From: Nonomuraea sp. SYSU D8015
Lineage (GTDB): Bacteria > Actinomycetota > Actinomycetes > Streptosporangiales > Streptosporangiaceae
DNA: 64,000 nt
Assembly (NCBI RefSeq): GCF_008065375.1
Contig: NZ_VJYI01000001.1
Coordinates: forward strand, 1-64,000
Direction: 5' to 3'
In this document: positions 1-8,444 of the stretch, in pieces
Layout: the number at the start of each line of letters is the position of its first letter
How positions within the stretch are numbered: the first letter of the stretch is position 1
The notes under the pieces: generated by a model
The model's database searches: none
Seen by the model: only the letters and a program-made list of their open reading frames with translations
What the model was told of the DNA's origin: nothing
Made by a program: the position numbers and the translations under genes

Positions 1-1
1 T

Positions 2-85
2 CGGCGCAGGCTTCATTCCGCAAACGGGTATCGGACTCCGCTTGAGGTCCACAACGAGTACCTGAGCCGGCAGCTCGCAGCATGA
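2..85 (+). pseudogene. IS3-family transposase (OrfB), C-terminal tip only
   Basis: Reading from base 2, 27 codons end in TGA at 83-85. The peptide has the pattern RRLHSANGYRTP followed by EVHNEYL, the usual C-terminal signature of IS3-family OrfB (rve integrase) transposases. The rest of the element lies outside the window, so I cannot say whether the transposase is intact upstream. The recombinase reading frame starts 2 bases after this stop and has no N-terminal half, so the insertion most likely truncated it. I could not recognise the terminal inverted repeat. Confidence 0.75.
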
Positions 86-86
86 A

Positions 87-803
87 GTGATCATCAGGAA
101 GCTGTCCGGAGAACGCGGGGCTCCTCACCTTCCGATATCCGCGATCCCGTTGCGGATGCCCCAATCCCCACCCGCCGTCGAGGACTATCAGCTGCGCATC
201 GACTTGGCTCACAGACTGCTTCATGAAGAAGGGTTTCCCGCAGACGTTCGCGTTGCCGGTCTTCTCGTCGTCCTCTACGGTCAGCACCTGTCTCGGATCG
301 CCAGCATCGAACGAGAGAGCGTCGACCCAGCATCCACGCCCCCACGGATCAAGCTGGGTAAGGATTGGCTAGAGCTACCCGAGCCGATGGGTCGGCACAT
401 CGCCGAGCTGCTCGGGCAGGGTCCTCGCCGGAATGCACCATTCGTCGAAAACGCCAAGTGGCTCTTCCTCGGAGACGGAGCCGGAACCCATCTATCCTCC
501 GATCGACTTGGCGTCCGGCTGGCCAAGTACGGCATCCACGCCCGAGCGATGCGCAACACCGTGCTGTTCCAGCTGGGCACGACCGTCCAACCAAGGACTC
601 TGGCCCGGCTCCTCGACCTCCACATCACCACCGCCGTGGACTGGGTTAATAAGGCTGGCGGCATCTACGCGAACTATTGGGGACAAGTCCTCCGGGATGA
701 AGATGCCGAGGATCTTGACCTCTTCGACCCAGGACTTGAAACCCTCGACGAGGATGGCGATGACGATCCGGAGGATCTCCTCGACGAACTCGGAATCCTA
801 TGA
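87..803 (+). pseudogene. N-terminally truncated phage-type integrase/recombinase
   Basis: The 238-residue frame opens at a GTG directly after the IS3 transposase stop and has no convincing ribosome site. It resembles the C-terminal half of long actinomycete proteins annotated as site-specific integrases: an early segment with LLVVLYGQHLSRI, a middle block KLGKDWLELPEPM, then an arginine-rich segment (GIHARAMRNTVLFQL) and LARLLDLHITTAVDW, where a tyrosine recombinase active-site region would sit. A very acidic tail (residues about 205-238) follows. The family identity is from pattern memory and no catalytic Tyr is assigned. The N-terminal half is missing, probably through the IS3 insertion, so it is likely inactive. 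Confidence 0.55.
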
Positions 804-886
804 CAGGCACGCTGACCACATGAGCACCATCGCTGTGTCTACGCCGGTGTACATGCCGAAGCGGCCCTGGCAAGATTTTTCGTGAA

Positions 887-904
887 GCGGTGGTGTGCCA
901 CCGC
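887..904. repeat. Short perfect hairpin upstream of the Shedu gene
   Basis: GCGGTGG, loop TGTG, CCACCGC forms a 7-bp perfect stem. It lies 180 bases before the preferred Shedu start and covers the alternative start at 890. It may be the end of a lost element or a weak terminator after the recombinase remnant. Confidence 0.35.
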
Positions 905-1005
905 GCTCCGATTACGATCCGTCACGGGTCGCGGGGCCCCTGCGGGTGCATGATGATTTCGTGTGGGTTATGTCTTCGCACCTGGATGTGGAAAGGGTGG
1001 AGCGA

Positions 1006-1060
1006 GTGCGGGAACCAACGTGTTCGACGAGGTGAAAGTCCCAATTGTCCGGCGCCCTAC
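1006..1060 (+). other. Possible 5' end fragment of a group II intron
   Basis: GTGCG at 1006-1010 matches the conserved 5' start of group II introns. It is followed about 20 bases later by GAGGTGAAAGTCCC (about 1029-1042), a phrase typical of domain I in bacterial group II introns. No reverse transcriptase or domain V is present before the next gene, so this would be a short relic. It lies among other mobile-element debris, which fits, but the match rests on two short motifs only. Confidence 0.3.
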
Positions 1061-1084
1061 TGCCTAACCGTCCATCCTGGACGC

Positions 1085-3154
1085 ATGACTTCCACCGCTC
1101 CCGTCAGAGCGAACGAGCCGCCTACCATCACGGCGGTGACGCGACGCGACATCTTCACCTACCTGCGCGGGATATCGCGCCCCTGGTGGGGCAAAATGGA
1201 CGAGGTCACGTTCCTGGAGGGCCTCTACGACCTGGATCGACCTCCAGTCGGCAACAGCCACCTTCCAACTGTCCGCGCCGATATCCAGCAGCACCGGTTT
1301 AACAACCAAGACCTGCCCGACGACTGGATCTTCGAGGACTCCCGCTTGGAGCTCTCCCACGGACCGGATGAGGTACTGCTCACCTTTCTGGCACGAATGG
1401 TTCATCCTGAAGTGGCGGCCGACGTCGACGAGGCTATGAAGCACGTCGAGAAACTGAACCTGCTTCTGGCACCCGACGGATGGGGTCTGCGTCCGTACGA
1501 GTTCCTCTCGGGCCGCCCTCTGTATGAGCCGGTACGAGTTCCGCCTAGTGGCCCGTTGGTCCCGCTGCCGCTGGAGGATGAGGACACGGGCAAGCTCGAC
1601 CTGGTCCTGGGCCAGACCTTCAGCCTCCTGGACTGCGCTGGCGAGGAGACCGCACGCGACCTGCTCCGCACTGCGGTCCTGACCCTCCGCCGTGACGGCG
1701 GCTTCTTCCATCCCACACCTGGCGACGGTTGGACCGACGCCACCTACGAGGCGGTCCTGACGGTGGAGCGCGAGCTTCTGCCCACCTGCACGCTGGAGGT
1801 GAAGGAGGTGATCTGGCAGACGCTGCAGTCCGTGCTCATCCAGCTCGGACGCATCGACGTCCAGGACCTGGTGGTCGAAGGCGACACCCGCCCGCTGCCC
1901 CACATCCCGCCGGACTGGCGGACCCAAGCCGCAGCGCCCGCGACCCCCACCGTTCGAGGCTTCCGACTCCCCTTCTCCACCACCGAGTTCGATGTCACCC
2001 GCAGGAACTTCACCGACCTAGAGATCCGCGGTTCGCAGGACAGCAGCGGGTTTCACTACCTCTATGACACCCGCGCCAGCCGGATGATCACGGACTTCAT
2101 CCTGGACGACCGGCCGCAGGTAGCGACCCTGTGCAGCGTCACCATCATCAAGAAGGGCGACACCTTCACGCCGAGGATCAAGCTCTGGAAGAAGGACAAG
2201 AAGAAGGCTGGGGAATCCTCCACCACACTGACAGTGCCTGAGACCGGGACCACCCGGGCCGTCAAGGCGCTCGTCGATACCGGGGACGTCCACGAGAACT
2301 TCTGGAAAGTCATCAACTTCCTCCAGGGCTGCACCGGCTTGAGCACGCCCGGCGACTCCCTCCAGCTCGTGGCTGGCGACGAGGCCCAACTGGCCCAGCT
2401 ACTGACCGGTCAGGACCGGACGATGGTTCTCGGTGCAGTCAGGACAGCTATCGGCGGCGGGCTCACAGAAGAGGACATCCGGCTGATCAGCAACCGCAAG
2501 GAACAGCTCAAAAGGTTTGAGCGCCTGCTGACCGATCCGGAGTACTTCCGGCAGGAGGAGAGCCTGGCGACGACACGCGGGGCGGAGGCGGTCTGGCAGG
2601 CCTTCTTCGAGGCGAATCAGTGGATCTTCGGCTACGGCCTCAACCTCATCGCCTGCGAGTCCATCGACGACGGCAAACTGGAACGCATCACCACCGGCGC
2701 CAACATCTTCGGCGGAGCCGGGAAACGCATCGACGCCATCATGCGGTCCAAGGGTCTGATCAGCAGCATGCTCTTCTGCGAGATCAAGACCCACGATACC
2801 GAACTGCTCTCCAAGGCCCCGTACCGCGTGGGCGTCTACCAGGCATCCAAGGAGCTCGGCGGCGGCGTGGCACAGGTGCAGAAGACGGCCAGCAAGGCCC
2901 AGCAGCTCATCTCCAGCCAGCTCCTCACCCGGATCTACGAGGACGACGGCACCCCAACAGACGTCGAACTGTCCACCACTCGCCCGCGACAGGTCGTGGT
3001 GATCGGGAGCCTGCGCGAGTTCACCCACAACGGTGCCGTGAACCCGGAAAAGATGAGCTCCTTCGAGCTGTACCGGAGATCCATCCAGGACGTCGAGATA
3101 ATCACATTCGACGAACTCTACGAGCGGGCCTGCTTCATCGTCGAGGATCACTGA
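1085..3154 (+). CDS. AbiJ-NTD / Shedu (DUF4263) anti-phage nuclease
   Basis: This 689-residue protein looks like a single-gene phage-defence nuclease. Residues about 14-150 match the AbiJ N-terminal domain type (TRRDIF, then WWGKMDEVTFLEGLYDLD and HGPDEVLLTFLARMVHP). Residues about 150-290 are helical, and about 290-430 resemble the N-terminal region of Shedu proteins. Residues about 505-620 are the DUF4263 nuclease domain: WIFGYGL, GKRIDAIM with Asp550, CEIKTHD with Glu566 and Lys568, and GGGVAQVQ, together a PD-(D/E)XK-type site. The frame is open from 890, but the first 65 codons run through a hairpin (887-904) and intron-like sequence, so ATG 1085, just before the domain, is preferred; no strong ribosome site is visible. 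It stands alone between integrase and IS21 genes, as defence genes in islands often do. Anti-phage function is inferred from the family. Confidence 0.85.
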   Translation: MTSTAPVRANEPPTITAVTRRDIFTYLRGISRPWWGKMDEVTFLEGLYDLDRPPVGNSHLPTVRADIQQHRFNNQDLPDDWIFEDSRLELSHGPDEVLLTFLARMVHPEVAADVDEAMKHVEKLNLLLAPDGWGLRPYEFLSGRPLYEPVRVPPSGPLVPLPLEDEDTGKLDLVLGQTFSLLDCAGEETARDLLRTAVLTLRRDGGFFHPTPGDGWTDATYEAVLTVERELLPTCTLEVKEVIWQTLQSVLIQLGRIDVQDLVVEGDTRPLPHIPPDWRTQAAAPATPTVRGFRLPFSTTEFDVTRRNFTDLEIRGSQDSSGFHYLYDTRASRMITDFILDDRPQVATLCSVTIIKKGDTFTPRIKLWKKDKKKAGESSTTLTVPETGTTRAVKALVDTGDVHENFWKVINFLQGCTGLSTPGDSLQLVAGDEAQLAQLLTGQDRTMVLGAVRTAIGGGLTEEDIRLISNRKEQLKRFERLLTDPEYFRQEESLATTRGAEAVWQAFFEANQWIFGYGLNLIACESIDDGKLERITTGANIFGGAGKRIDAIMRSKGLISSMLFCEIKTHDTELLSKAPYRVGVYQASKELGGGVAQVQKTASKAQQLISSQLLTRIYEDDGTPTDVELSTTRPRQVVVIGSLREFTHNGAVNPEKMSSFELYRRSIQDVEIITFDELYERACFIVEDH

Positions 3155-3337
3155 GGCGGACCGCTGCCAGGGCGCTCGCTGACACTTCCGCTACCCGTGA
3201 TGGAGTGTTGCCGGCGCACGGGGTGGCTGCGGAGGTTTCGTCCGACACCGCTTGTTGGCGAGTTCTGACACCGCCGGGCACGTGTCGGTGCCGCGGATGT
3301 TGGTTTGCGTCGACACCGCTTCCGCGCCCGACGGGTG

Positions 3338-4117
3338 TCAGGTTGTCCGCTGCTTTGTGGCTTGGGCCAGACGGTAGGAGTCGGTGCCGGTCTCGAGGAT
3401 GGTGCCGCCGAAGGTGAGTCGGTCGACGATGGCTGCGCATAGCCGGGGGTCGGTGAAGGTCTTGGTCCAGCCGCCGAAGGACTCATTGGACGCGATCGCG
3501 ACCGAGGCCTTCTCCTCACGCTCGGTGAGGACCTGGAAGAGGAGTTCCGCGCCGCGGCGGTCGAGTTGCATGTAGCCGAGTTCGTCGATGCACAGCAGGT
3601 CGACGCGGCCGTAGCGGGCGATGGTCTTCGCCAGCGTCATCTCGTCGGCGGCCTCGACGAGCTCGTTGGCAAGCTGGGTCGCCAGGGTGTACTTGACCCG
3701 GTAGCCGGCCATGGCGGCCTCGGTGCCGAGTGCGATCAGCAGATGGGACTTGCCGGTGCCGGAGTCCCCGATCAGACACAGCGGCTGTCCCTTCTGGACC
3801 CATTCGCACTTGGCGAGGGTGTGGATCACGGCGGGATCGATGTTGGGGTTGGCGTCGAAGTCGAAGGCCCGCAGGGACTTCTCGCGGGGGAACTTGGCGG
3901 CCTTGATCCGGCGTTCGGACCGGCGTCGGGCGCGATCGTCGCACTCGGCAAGCAATAGTTCGGCGAGGAACCCGCGGTAAGACATCTGCTCACGCCCTGC
4001 CCGGTCGGCGTAGTCGGTGAAGGAGTTGCGGATGGTGGGCATTCGCAGCATCCGGCACGCTTGGTCGATCGCGGCGTCGGCTGCTTCTTCGGTCATTCCA
4101 CGGCGCTTGGTGGTCAC
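3338..4117 (-). CDS. istB: IstB-like ATPase, IS21 transposition helper
   Basis: IstB is the AAA+ ATPase that assists IstA in IS21 transposition. The 259 residues include Walker A GDSGTGKS (117-124), Walker B DLLCIDELGY (about 173-182) and a C-terminal sensor region with SNESFGGW and VDRLTFGG, all standard for IstB at the usual length. The GTG start at 4117 overlaps the istA stop by four bases (GTGA), implying translational coupling; an ATG seven codons downstream (4096) is an alternative. The protein looks intact. Confidence 0.92.
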   Translation of the reverse strand: MTTKRRGMTEEAADAAIDQACRMLRMPTIRNSFTDYADRAGREQMSYRGFLAELLLAECDDRARRRSERRIKAAKFPREKSLRAFDFDANPNIDPAVIHTLAKCEWVQKGQPLCLIGDSGTGKSHLLIALGTEAAMAGYRVKYTLATQLANELVEAADEMTLAKTIARYGRVDLLCIDELGYMQLDRRGAELLFQVLTEREEKASVAIASNESFGGWTKTFTDPRLCAAIVDRLTFGGTILETGTDSYRLAQATKQRTT

Positions 4118-5790
4118 GGTGCGGCTCCTTCGTTCGGGGTGTCACGTCGGCTGGCCAACAGCTGGTCGTACTTCTCCACGCTCGGCAGCGGCCGAGTGTC
4201 GGCCGGGATGTGGGCGCGGAGCCGGCGCTCGGTCAGCGATCGCACGGCAGGGATCTCGCCTTCTCCGCGTGCCTTGTCGCCGCTCATCAGGGACTGGTGG
4301 TCCGCTGTCGTGTCGTCGGCTCCGCCATCTGCTGTGTCGTTGTACTTGCGCGCTTCCAACGCGACAGCGTCCGCGGTGAGCGCGCCTGCACGCAGCGCCG
4401 TCGCGAGTCCGGCGACGACGTGGTCGTGTGGAAGGTGCCGGTGCAGCATCAGGACCTCAATGAGGGCACGGGTGCCGTCGGCGTCACCGTGGGCCTTGCA
4501 GGCCGCGGCCCACCAGGCGTCGTGAACGGGCGTGAACCGCCCGGATGCCCTGGCCTGCTCCAGCGCTTTCGCACCGGGTAGCGCGCCCGGTTTGCGGAGG
4601 AGGACCTCGAGATAGTGGTCCAGGTCGACCCGGGTCGAGCCCTTGGTCATGAGCCGTTCGTGGCGGGCGATCTCGGTCCTGCCGTCGAACACGACCAGGT
4701 CGCTGGCGTTCAGGAGCACCCGGGCTTGACGGCCGACCATGCGCGCGGGCACGGAGTACATGTTCATCCGGACCGTGACCTGGGCGTACCGGTCCACGCG
4801 CGGGGTGAACCAGCGGCCGGTCGCGAACGGCTCGGTCGGAAGGGGCGCGAGGAGTGGCTGCTCGGTGGCGAAGTGTTCCCCGACCGTGCGGGCGCGGGAC
4901 CCGATCCGCCGGGCGTCGTCGGCTTCGTCCCAGGCGTCGACCATAGCGTTGAGCTCGGCGAGGGAGTCGACTTCTGGGATGGGGACGAGGTGGTTGCGTC
5001 GGAACCAGCCGATCTGTCCCTCGACGCCGCCCTTCTCGTGCGCACCTTGGATTCCGGGCTGGCAATAGAAGGCTTCGATGCCGTAGTGGGAACGGACGGC
5101 GGTCCACCTGTCGGCCTCGACCCGCTGGCGGGAGAACCCGATCACGCTCGCGACGGCGGCCTTGAGGTTGTCGTAGCGGATCTTCCCGGTCGGCACCCCG
5201 CCGAGCACGTTGAAGGCGTGGACGTGACCCTCGAAGAAGGCTTCCTGCCCAGCCGAGGCACTGACCCTGTGCACGGCCTTGCCCGAGTAGGAGAGCCGAA
5301 GGCTGAACAGCGCGCAGGTTACGAGCTCGCCGCGCAGGTGGATGGCGACGTCGCCGAAGTCAACCTCGGCCTCGCGGCCCGGGAGGTGCTCTTGCGGGAT
5401 GAACGCGTTGGCAGGTTCCCGTCCGACCTCGACGCGAATCTCACGGCGTCGGGTGGCGACGTACTCGCGGACCATCCAGTACGACACCACCCCGGCCCCG
5501 TCATGTTCGTCAAGCAGTCGATCGAAGATCCGCTTCGCCGTGTGTCGCTGCTTCCGCGGTGCGTCGAGGTCCGAGCGCAGCCAGTCGTCGATCACCACTC
5601 GGTACGCGTCAAGCCGTGAGCCGCGTTTGGGCGGTTGCTTTCTCTCCTTCGGCCATGCAGATTCCAGCGCCGCTGTCACGGTTCGGAAGCCGACGCCGTG
5701 CTTGCGCTGCAGCGCGCGGTTGGACATCCCAGATCGGGCATCCCGTCGGATCGCCGCGTACAGGTCGACCCGGGAACGCGGCTGCGTCAT
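4114..5790 (-). CDS. istA: IstA transposase, IS21 family
   Basis: IstA is the DDE transposase of IS21 elements. The 558 residues begin with an HTH region (SNRALQRKHGVGFRTV, about 23-38). The rve-type catalytic core follows, with likely acidic residues Asp144 (VDFGD), Asp207 (YDNLK) and Glu257 (GGVEG), and then a C-terminal beta-barrel-like segment (VTVRMNMYSVPARMVGR). The ATG at 5790 is chosen because AGGAG lies 8 bases upstream; the frame remains open for 41 codons further, but without initiation signals. It overlaps istB. No frameshift is seen, so the element may be active. Confidence 0.92.
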   Translation of the reverse strand: MTQPRSRVDLYAAIRRDARSGMSNRALQRKHGVGFRTVTAALESAWPKERKQPPKRGSRLDAYRVVIDDWLRSDLDAPRKQRHTAKRIFDRLLDEHDGAGVVSYWMVREYVATRRREIRVEVGREPANAFIPQEHLPGREAEVDFGDVAIHLRGELVTCALFSLRLSYSGKAVHRVSASAGQEAFFEGHVHAFNVLGGVPTGKIRYDNLKAAVASVIGFSRQRVEADRWTAVRSHYGIEAFYCQPGIQGAHEKGGVEGQIGWFRRNHLVPIPEVDSLAELNAMVDAWDEADDARRIGSRARTVGEHFATEQPLLAPLPTEPFATGRWFTPRVDRYAQVTVRMNMYSVPARMVGRQARVLLNASDLVVFDGRTEIARHERLMTKGSTRVDLDHYLEVLLRKPGALPGAKALEQARASGRFTPVHDAWWAAACKAHGDADGTRALIEVLMLHRHLPHDHVVAGLATALRAGALTADAVALEARKYNDTADGGADDTTADHQSLMSGDKARGEGEIPAVRSLTERRLRAHIPADTRPLPSVEKYDQLLASRRDTPNEGAAP

Positions 5791-5968
5791 CGGTGGCACT
5801 CCTGACGTGAGCACGCCGTGGGCACGACTTTCGGCACCGGGCCACCGCCCGGGAACGGTGACCGCATGCGACCACAGCCCGGAATCACTGGCCCTACCGA
5901 GGTGCCTGGTCATGTGCTGCGCAGGGCTTCGGTGGGCGGTACTGACTCGGCCCGGAGTGCGGGGTACG

Positions 5969-6127
5969 ACCGACGACGGAGCCGATGAGCAGCGAGTAGG
6001 CCAGGTCGAGTCCCACTGAAGCCCAGGTCAGTACGACGGCCCGGCCTTGCGTGGTGACGAAGACGTTGGTGACGAGCACGCCCAGGATCAGGCCTGTGAT
6101 GCCGCCGACGACATCAACCTCGACACC
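5969..6127 (-). pseudogene. C-terminal fragment of a MacB/FtsX-type ABC permease
   Basis: On the minus strand a hydrophobic stretch runs VGGITGLILGVLV, then TQGRAVVL, then LLIGSVVG. This is the pattern of the last transmembrane segments of MacB/FtsX-family ABC permeases. There it would normally continue into a conserved PA.RAAR..P..AL tail, which is absent: the similarity stops at 5969, next to the IS21 element. The preceding 24 codons are unrelated, so both ends are broken. The best explanation is deletion plus IS insertion in an export permease gene. Confidence 0.5.
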
Positions 6128-6211
6128 ACCTGTCCGCCCCGTGTCCCTGGCGCGACGAAGATCTGCTTGCGCGGTGCCTAATCGGTCTTCCCGCAACACC
6201 TCGCGGGCCCC

Positions 6212-7045
6212 TCAGTGTTCGCTGCTGAAGAACCGTAGCAACAGCGGGCCGACGGTCTGTGGATCGACGACGTGATCCGGCCCCTCGATGGTCTCCCGTT
6301 GAGCGTGGGGTAGTAGGTCTGCAAGCTCGTCGGCCGCGCGGTCGAAGAAGTCCGAGGGCAGGCCTGCCATGTAGGGGACCGTGATCGGTCCTCCGGTGGT
6401 GACCAGGACCGGTTGGGTGACCGTTGCCAGTCGATCGGCCGGCAATTGGTAGCGGTTGAGGAAGACGCTGTCGTGGACCAGCGTGGGCGCGAGGGCGACC
6501 GAATCCGCCCAATGCGCCGTCTGCTTGCCTGCCGCTTTCCTGGCCGCGATGTTGTCGTCGGAGGCGCCGGTCACGCGCATGAACAGTTCGAGAACCTCCT
6601 CGTCTCGCCCGGCGTCGAAGGCGCGTCGGGTGTCCGCGATGTACTCCTCGAATCGCGGGCGTATGTCGTCCCCGACCACGTAGGGCACCTCCCACACGGC
6701 GATCGTGTCGATGGCTGACCCGGCCGCGGCGGCTTCCAGCGCCAGCGCGCCACCAGAGGACGCCCCGAACAGGTGTGCCGAGCCGCCCGCCTCCGCGATC
6801 AACGCATCCAGGTCTTCGATCTCCCTTTCCACGGCGTAGGGCTCGGTGAAGCCGCTCGCGCCGCGTCCCCGACGGGCATAGTTGTAAACCGTGAAGTGCT
6901 CGGCGAGAGCAGGTACCAAGGGAGCGTTCTCGGCTCCGTCGTCCAGTCCGCCGCCTACCAGGACGACAGCCGGGCCGCTTCCCTTCCGGTCGTAGGCGAT
7001 GGCGGTGCCATCGTTTGATGTCACGCGAAAGGCCATCTCGTTCAT
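6212..7045 (-). CDS. Alpha/beta hydrolase
   Basis: A 277-residue alpha/beta hydrolase fold protein with no clear substrate. It shows the strand-turn motif VVLVGGG near 27-33 as a possible oxyanion region, the nucleophile elbow GASSG (94-98, Ser96) and a C-terminal EGPDHVVDP containing the probable catalytic His. The ATG at 7045 has GGAG 8 bases upstream. It lies 27 bases downstream of the doxX-like gene on the same strand and may be co-transcribed with it. Hydrolases of this type in actinomycetes are often annotated only as putative esterase or hydrolase. Confidence 0.85.
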   Translation of the reverse strand: MNEMAFRVTSNDGTAIAYDRKGSGPAVVLVGGGLDDGAENAPLVPALAEHFTVYNYARRGRGASGFTEPYAVEREIEDLDALIAEAGGSAHLFGASSGGALALEAAAAGSAIDTIAVWEVPYVVGDDIRPRFEEYIADTRRAFDAGRDEEVLELFMRVTGASDDNIAARKAAGKQTAHWADSVALAPTLVHDSVFLNRYQLPADRLATVTQPVLVTTGGPITVPYMAGLPSDFFDRAADELADLLPHAQRETIEGPDHVVDPQTVGPLLLRFFSSEH

Positions 7046-7072
7046 CTCACATCTCCGTTCGAGAGGTTTGTC

Positions 7073-7495
7073 TCAGCGCCTGAGCAGCGTGCCGACGACG
7101 GCCTCGGTGCGCGACCACCGCGCCCTTGCGATCACGGCCGCCACGACGAGACAGGCGAGCGGCAGCCAAGGGCTCTGCTCGAGCACGAACTGATCGGTGA
7201 TGACAGCACCGGTCAGCAATGCCGCCAACCCGAGACTGGCCAGGCCCGCCAGAGCCGGGATCAGAAGTCCAACCCCTCCCGCGACCTCCAGCGCTCCGAC
7301 CAGGTACCGGAGCCACTGGCCAGCCCCGATGTCGGCGAACATGTCCACCATGACCGGGTCGCCGGCGAGCTTCGAGATTCCGCCGCCGGCGATTATCGCC
7401 GCCAGGACGACTTGCAGAATCCAGACGCCGATGCTGCTCGCCCGCCCGGGCATGTGCGCAACGGTTTCCGAGTTGTTCTTGGGGATGGTGCTCAT
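7073..7495 (-). CDS. DoxX-family membrane protein
   Basis: A 140-residue protein with about four hydrophobic helices, the glycine-rich pattern GGGISKLAGDP and the LVGALEVAGGVGLLIP block characteristic of DoxX/SURF4-like proteins. The family is linked to redox or sulfur stress, but its biochemical role here cannot be read from sequence. The ATG at 7495 has AAGGAG about 7 bases upstream and is preferred over longer open-frame starts. It follows the DrrB-type permease by about 100 bases on the same strand. Confidence 0.85.
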   Translation of the reverse strand: MSTIPKNNSETVAHMPGRASSIGVWILQVVLAAIIAGGGISKLAGDPVMVDMFADIGAGQWLRYLVGALEVAGGVGLLIPALAGLASLGLAALLTGAVITDQFVLEQSPWLPLACLVVAAVIARARWSRTEAVVGTLLRR

Positions 7496-7598
7496 GCGTC
7501 TCTCCTTGTCGTGTCCGGGCCTGGTACCGGTGATGGCGTTGGCCGAGTGGGCCGGGTTGTCGGAGTTGATGTCGACCAAGTGCTCGCGGTAGCGGCAT

Positions 7599-8444
7599 CT
7601 ACTTCTTGTTGCGGTAGAGGACCATGGTGATGGGACCGAAGACCGCGACGAGAAGTACGGACGAGACGAGCACCCAGCCGATTTCCCCGGCGGGCACCGA
7701 GCCGTGCATCAGGCCGCGTACCACGGTCGCCAGGTGGGTGATCGGGTTGACCTCGATGACCGCCTGCATCCACCCGGGCATCGTCTTCGGGTCCACGAAG
7801 ATGTTGCTCACGAACGTCAGCGGGAACATCACCATCATGCTGACCCCCGCCACCGAGTTCGGCGTGCGCAGGATCAGGCTGAGCATCGTCCACAGCCACG
7901 ACAGGCAGAACGAGAACACCAGCAGCAGCACCACCGACAGCACCACGCCGACGGCGCCACCCTCCGGCCGGAACCCTAGGACCAGGCCGAGCATGATGAC
8001 GATCGCCGACCCGATCGAGTAGCGCACCAGATCGCCGAGCAGGGCGCCGACCAGCGGCGACGGCCGCCACACCGGGAGCGACCTGAACCTGTCGAAAACG
8101 CCTTTCTGGATGTCGGTGTTCAGCGTAATGCCAGTGTTCATGGTGATCATGACGTTCGCCTGCACCAGGATGCCCGGCAATAGGAACTGCAGGTACTCCT
8201 GAGTCGACCCGGCGAGCGCGCCACCGAACAGGTAGGTGAACATCAGCGTGAACATGATCGGGAACATGGTCACGTCGACGAGCTGCTCCGGGACGTGTTT
8301 GATCTTCAGCAAAGCGCGCCAGCCGAATGTCAACGAGGTGAGCACCGGGCCGGGGCGAGACGGCCGCTCGCCGGCCAACAGCACACTGCGCAGCGCGTCC
8401 TCGGTGACCGGCGCCGACGCCTGCTCTGCGGTCGTGGCATTCAT
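7599..8444 (-). CDS. ABC-2 type drug export permease, DrrB family
   Basis: The membrane half of a daunorubicin-resistance-like (DrrAB) exporter. The 281 residues contain six predicted helices, starting after an N-terminal cytoplasmic segment. Family signatures include [16 protein letters not shown], the LLPGILVQ block, the cytoplasmic [11 protein letters not shown] loop, and [12 protein letters not shown] followed by NPITH. The start overlaps the stop of the ATPase gene by four bases (ATGA), so the two are translated together. The substrate is unknown; the paired PadR repressors suggest induction by a small hydrophobic compound. Confidence 0.92.
   Translation of the reverse strand: MNATTAEQASAPVTEDALRSVLLAGERPSRPGPVLTSLTFGWRALLKIKHVPEQLVDVTMFPIMFTLMFTYLFGGALAGSTQEYLQFLLPGILVQANVMITMNTGITLNTDIQKGVFDRFRSLPVWRPSPLVGALLGDLVRYSIGSAIVIMLGLVLGFRPEGGAVGVVLSVVLLLVFSFCLSWLWTMLSLILRTPNSVAGVSMMVMFPLTFVSNIFVDPKTMPGWMQAVIEVNPITHLATVVRGLMHGSVPAGEIGWVLVSSVLLVAVFGPITMVLYRNKK

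Larger units (their letters stand above)
3155..5968. mobile_element. IS21-family insertion sequence
   Basis: The element carries overlapping istA and istB genes on the minus strand. Its left part (3155-3337) has no gene but repeats a short ACACCGC-type motif (TCCGACACCGCTTG at 3241-3254, CTGACACCGCC near 3265, GTCGACACCGCTTC at 3309-3322, inverted GGTGTCA near 3335), as expected of the multiple terminal repeats bound by IS21 transposases. I could not match a terminal inverted repeat at the right, and the right limit is placed only where homology to a MacB-type permease begins. Exact ends and target duplication are therefore unknown. Confidence 0.6.

Noticed and set aside
890..1084. N-terminal extension of the Shedu gene to GTG 890
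   Set aside because: The 65 additional residues are Cys/Trp-rich nonsense crossing a hairpin and intron-like sequence and are not part of the AbiJ-type domain.
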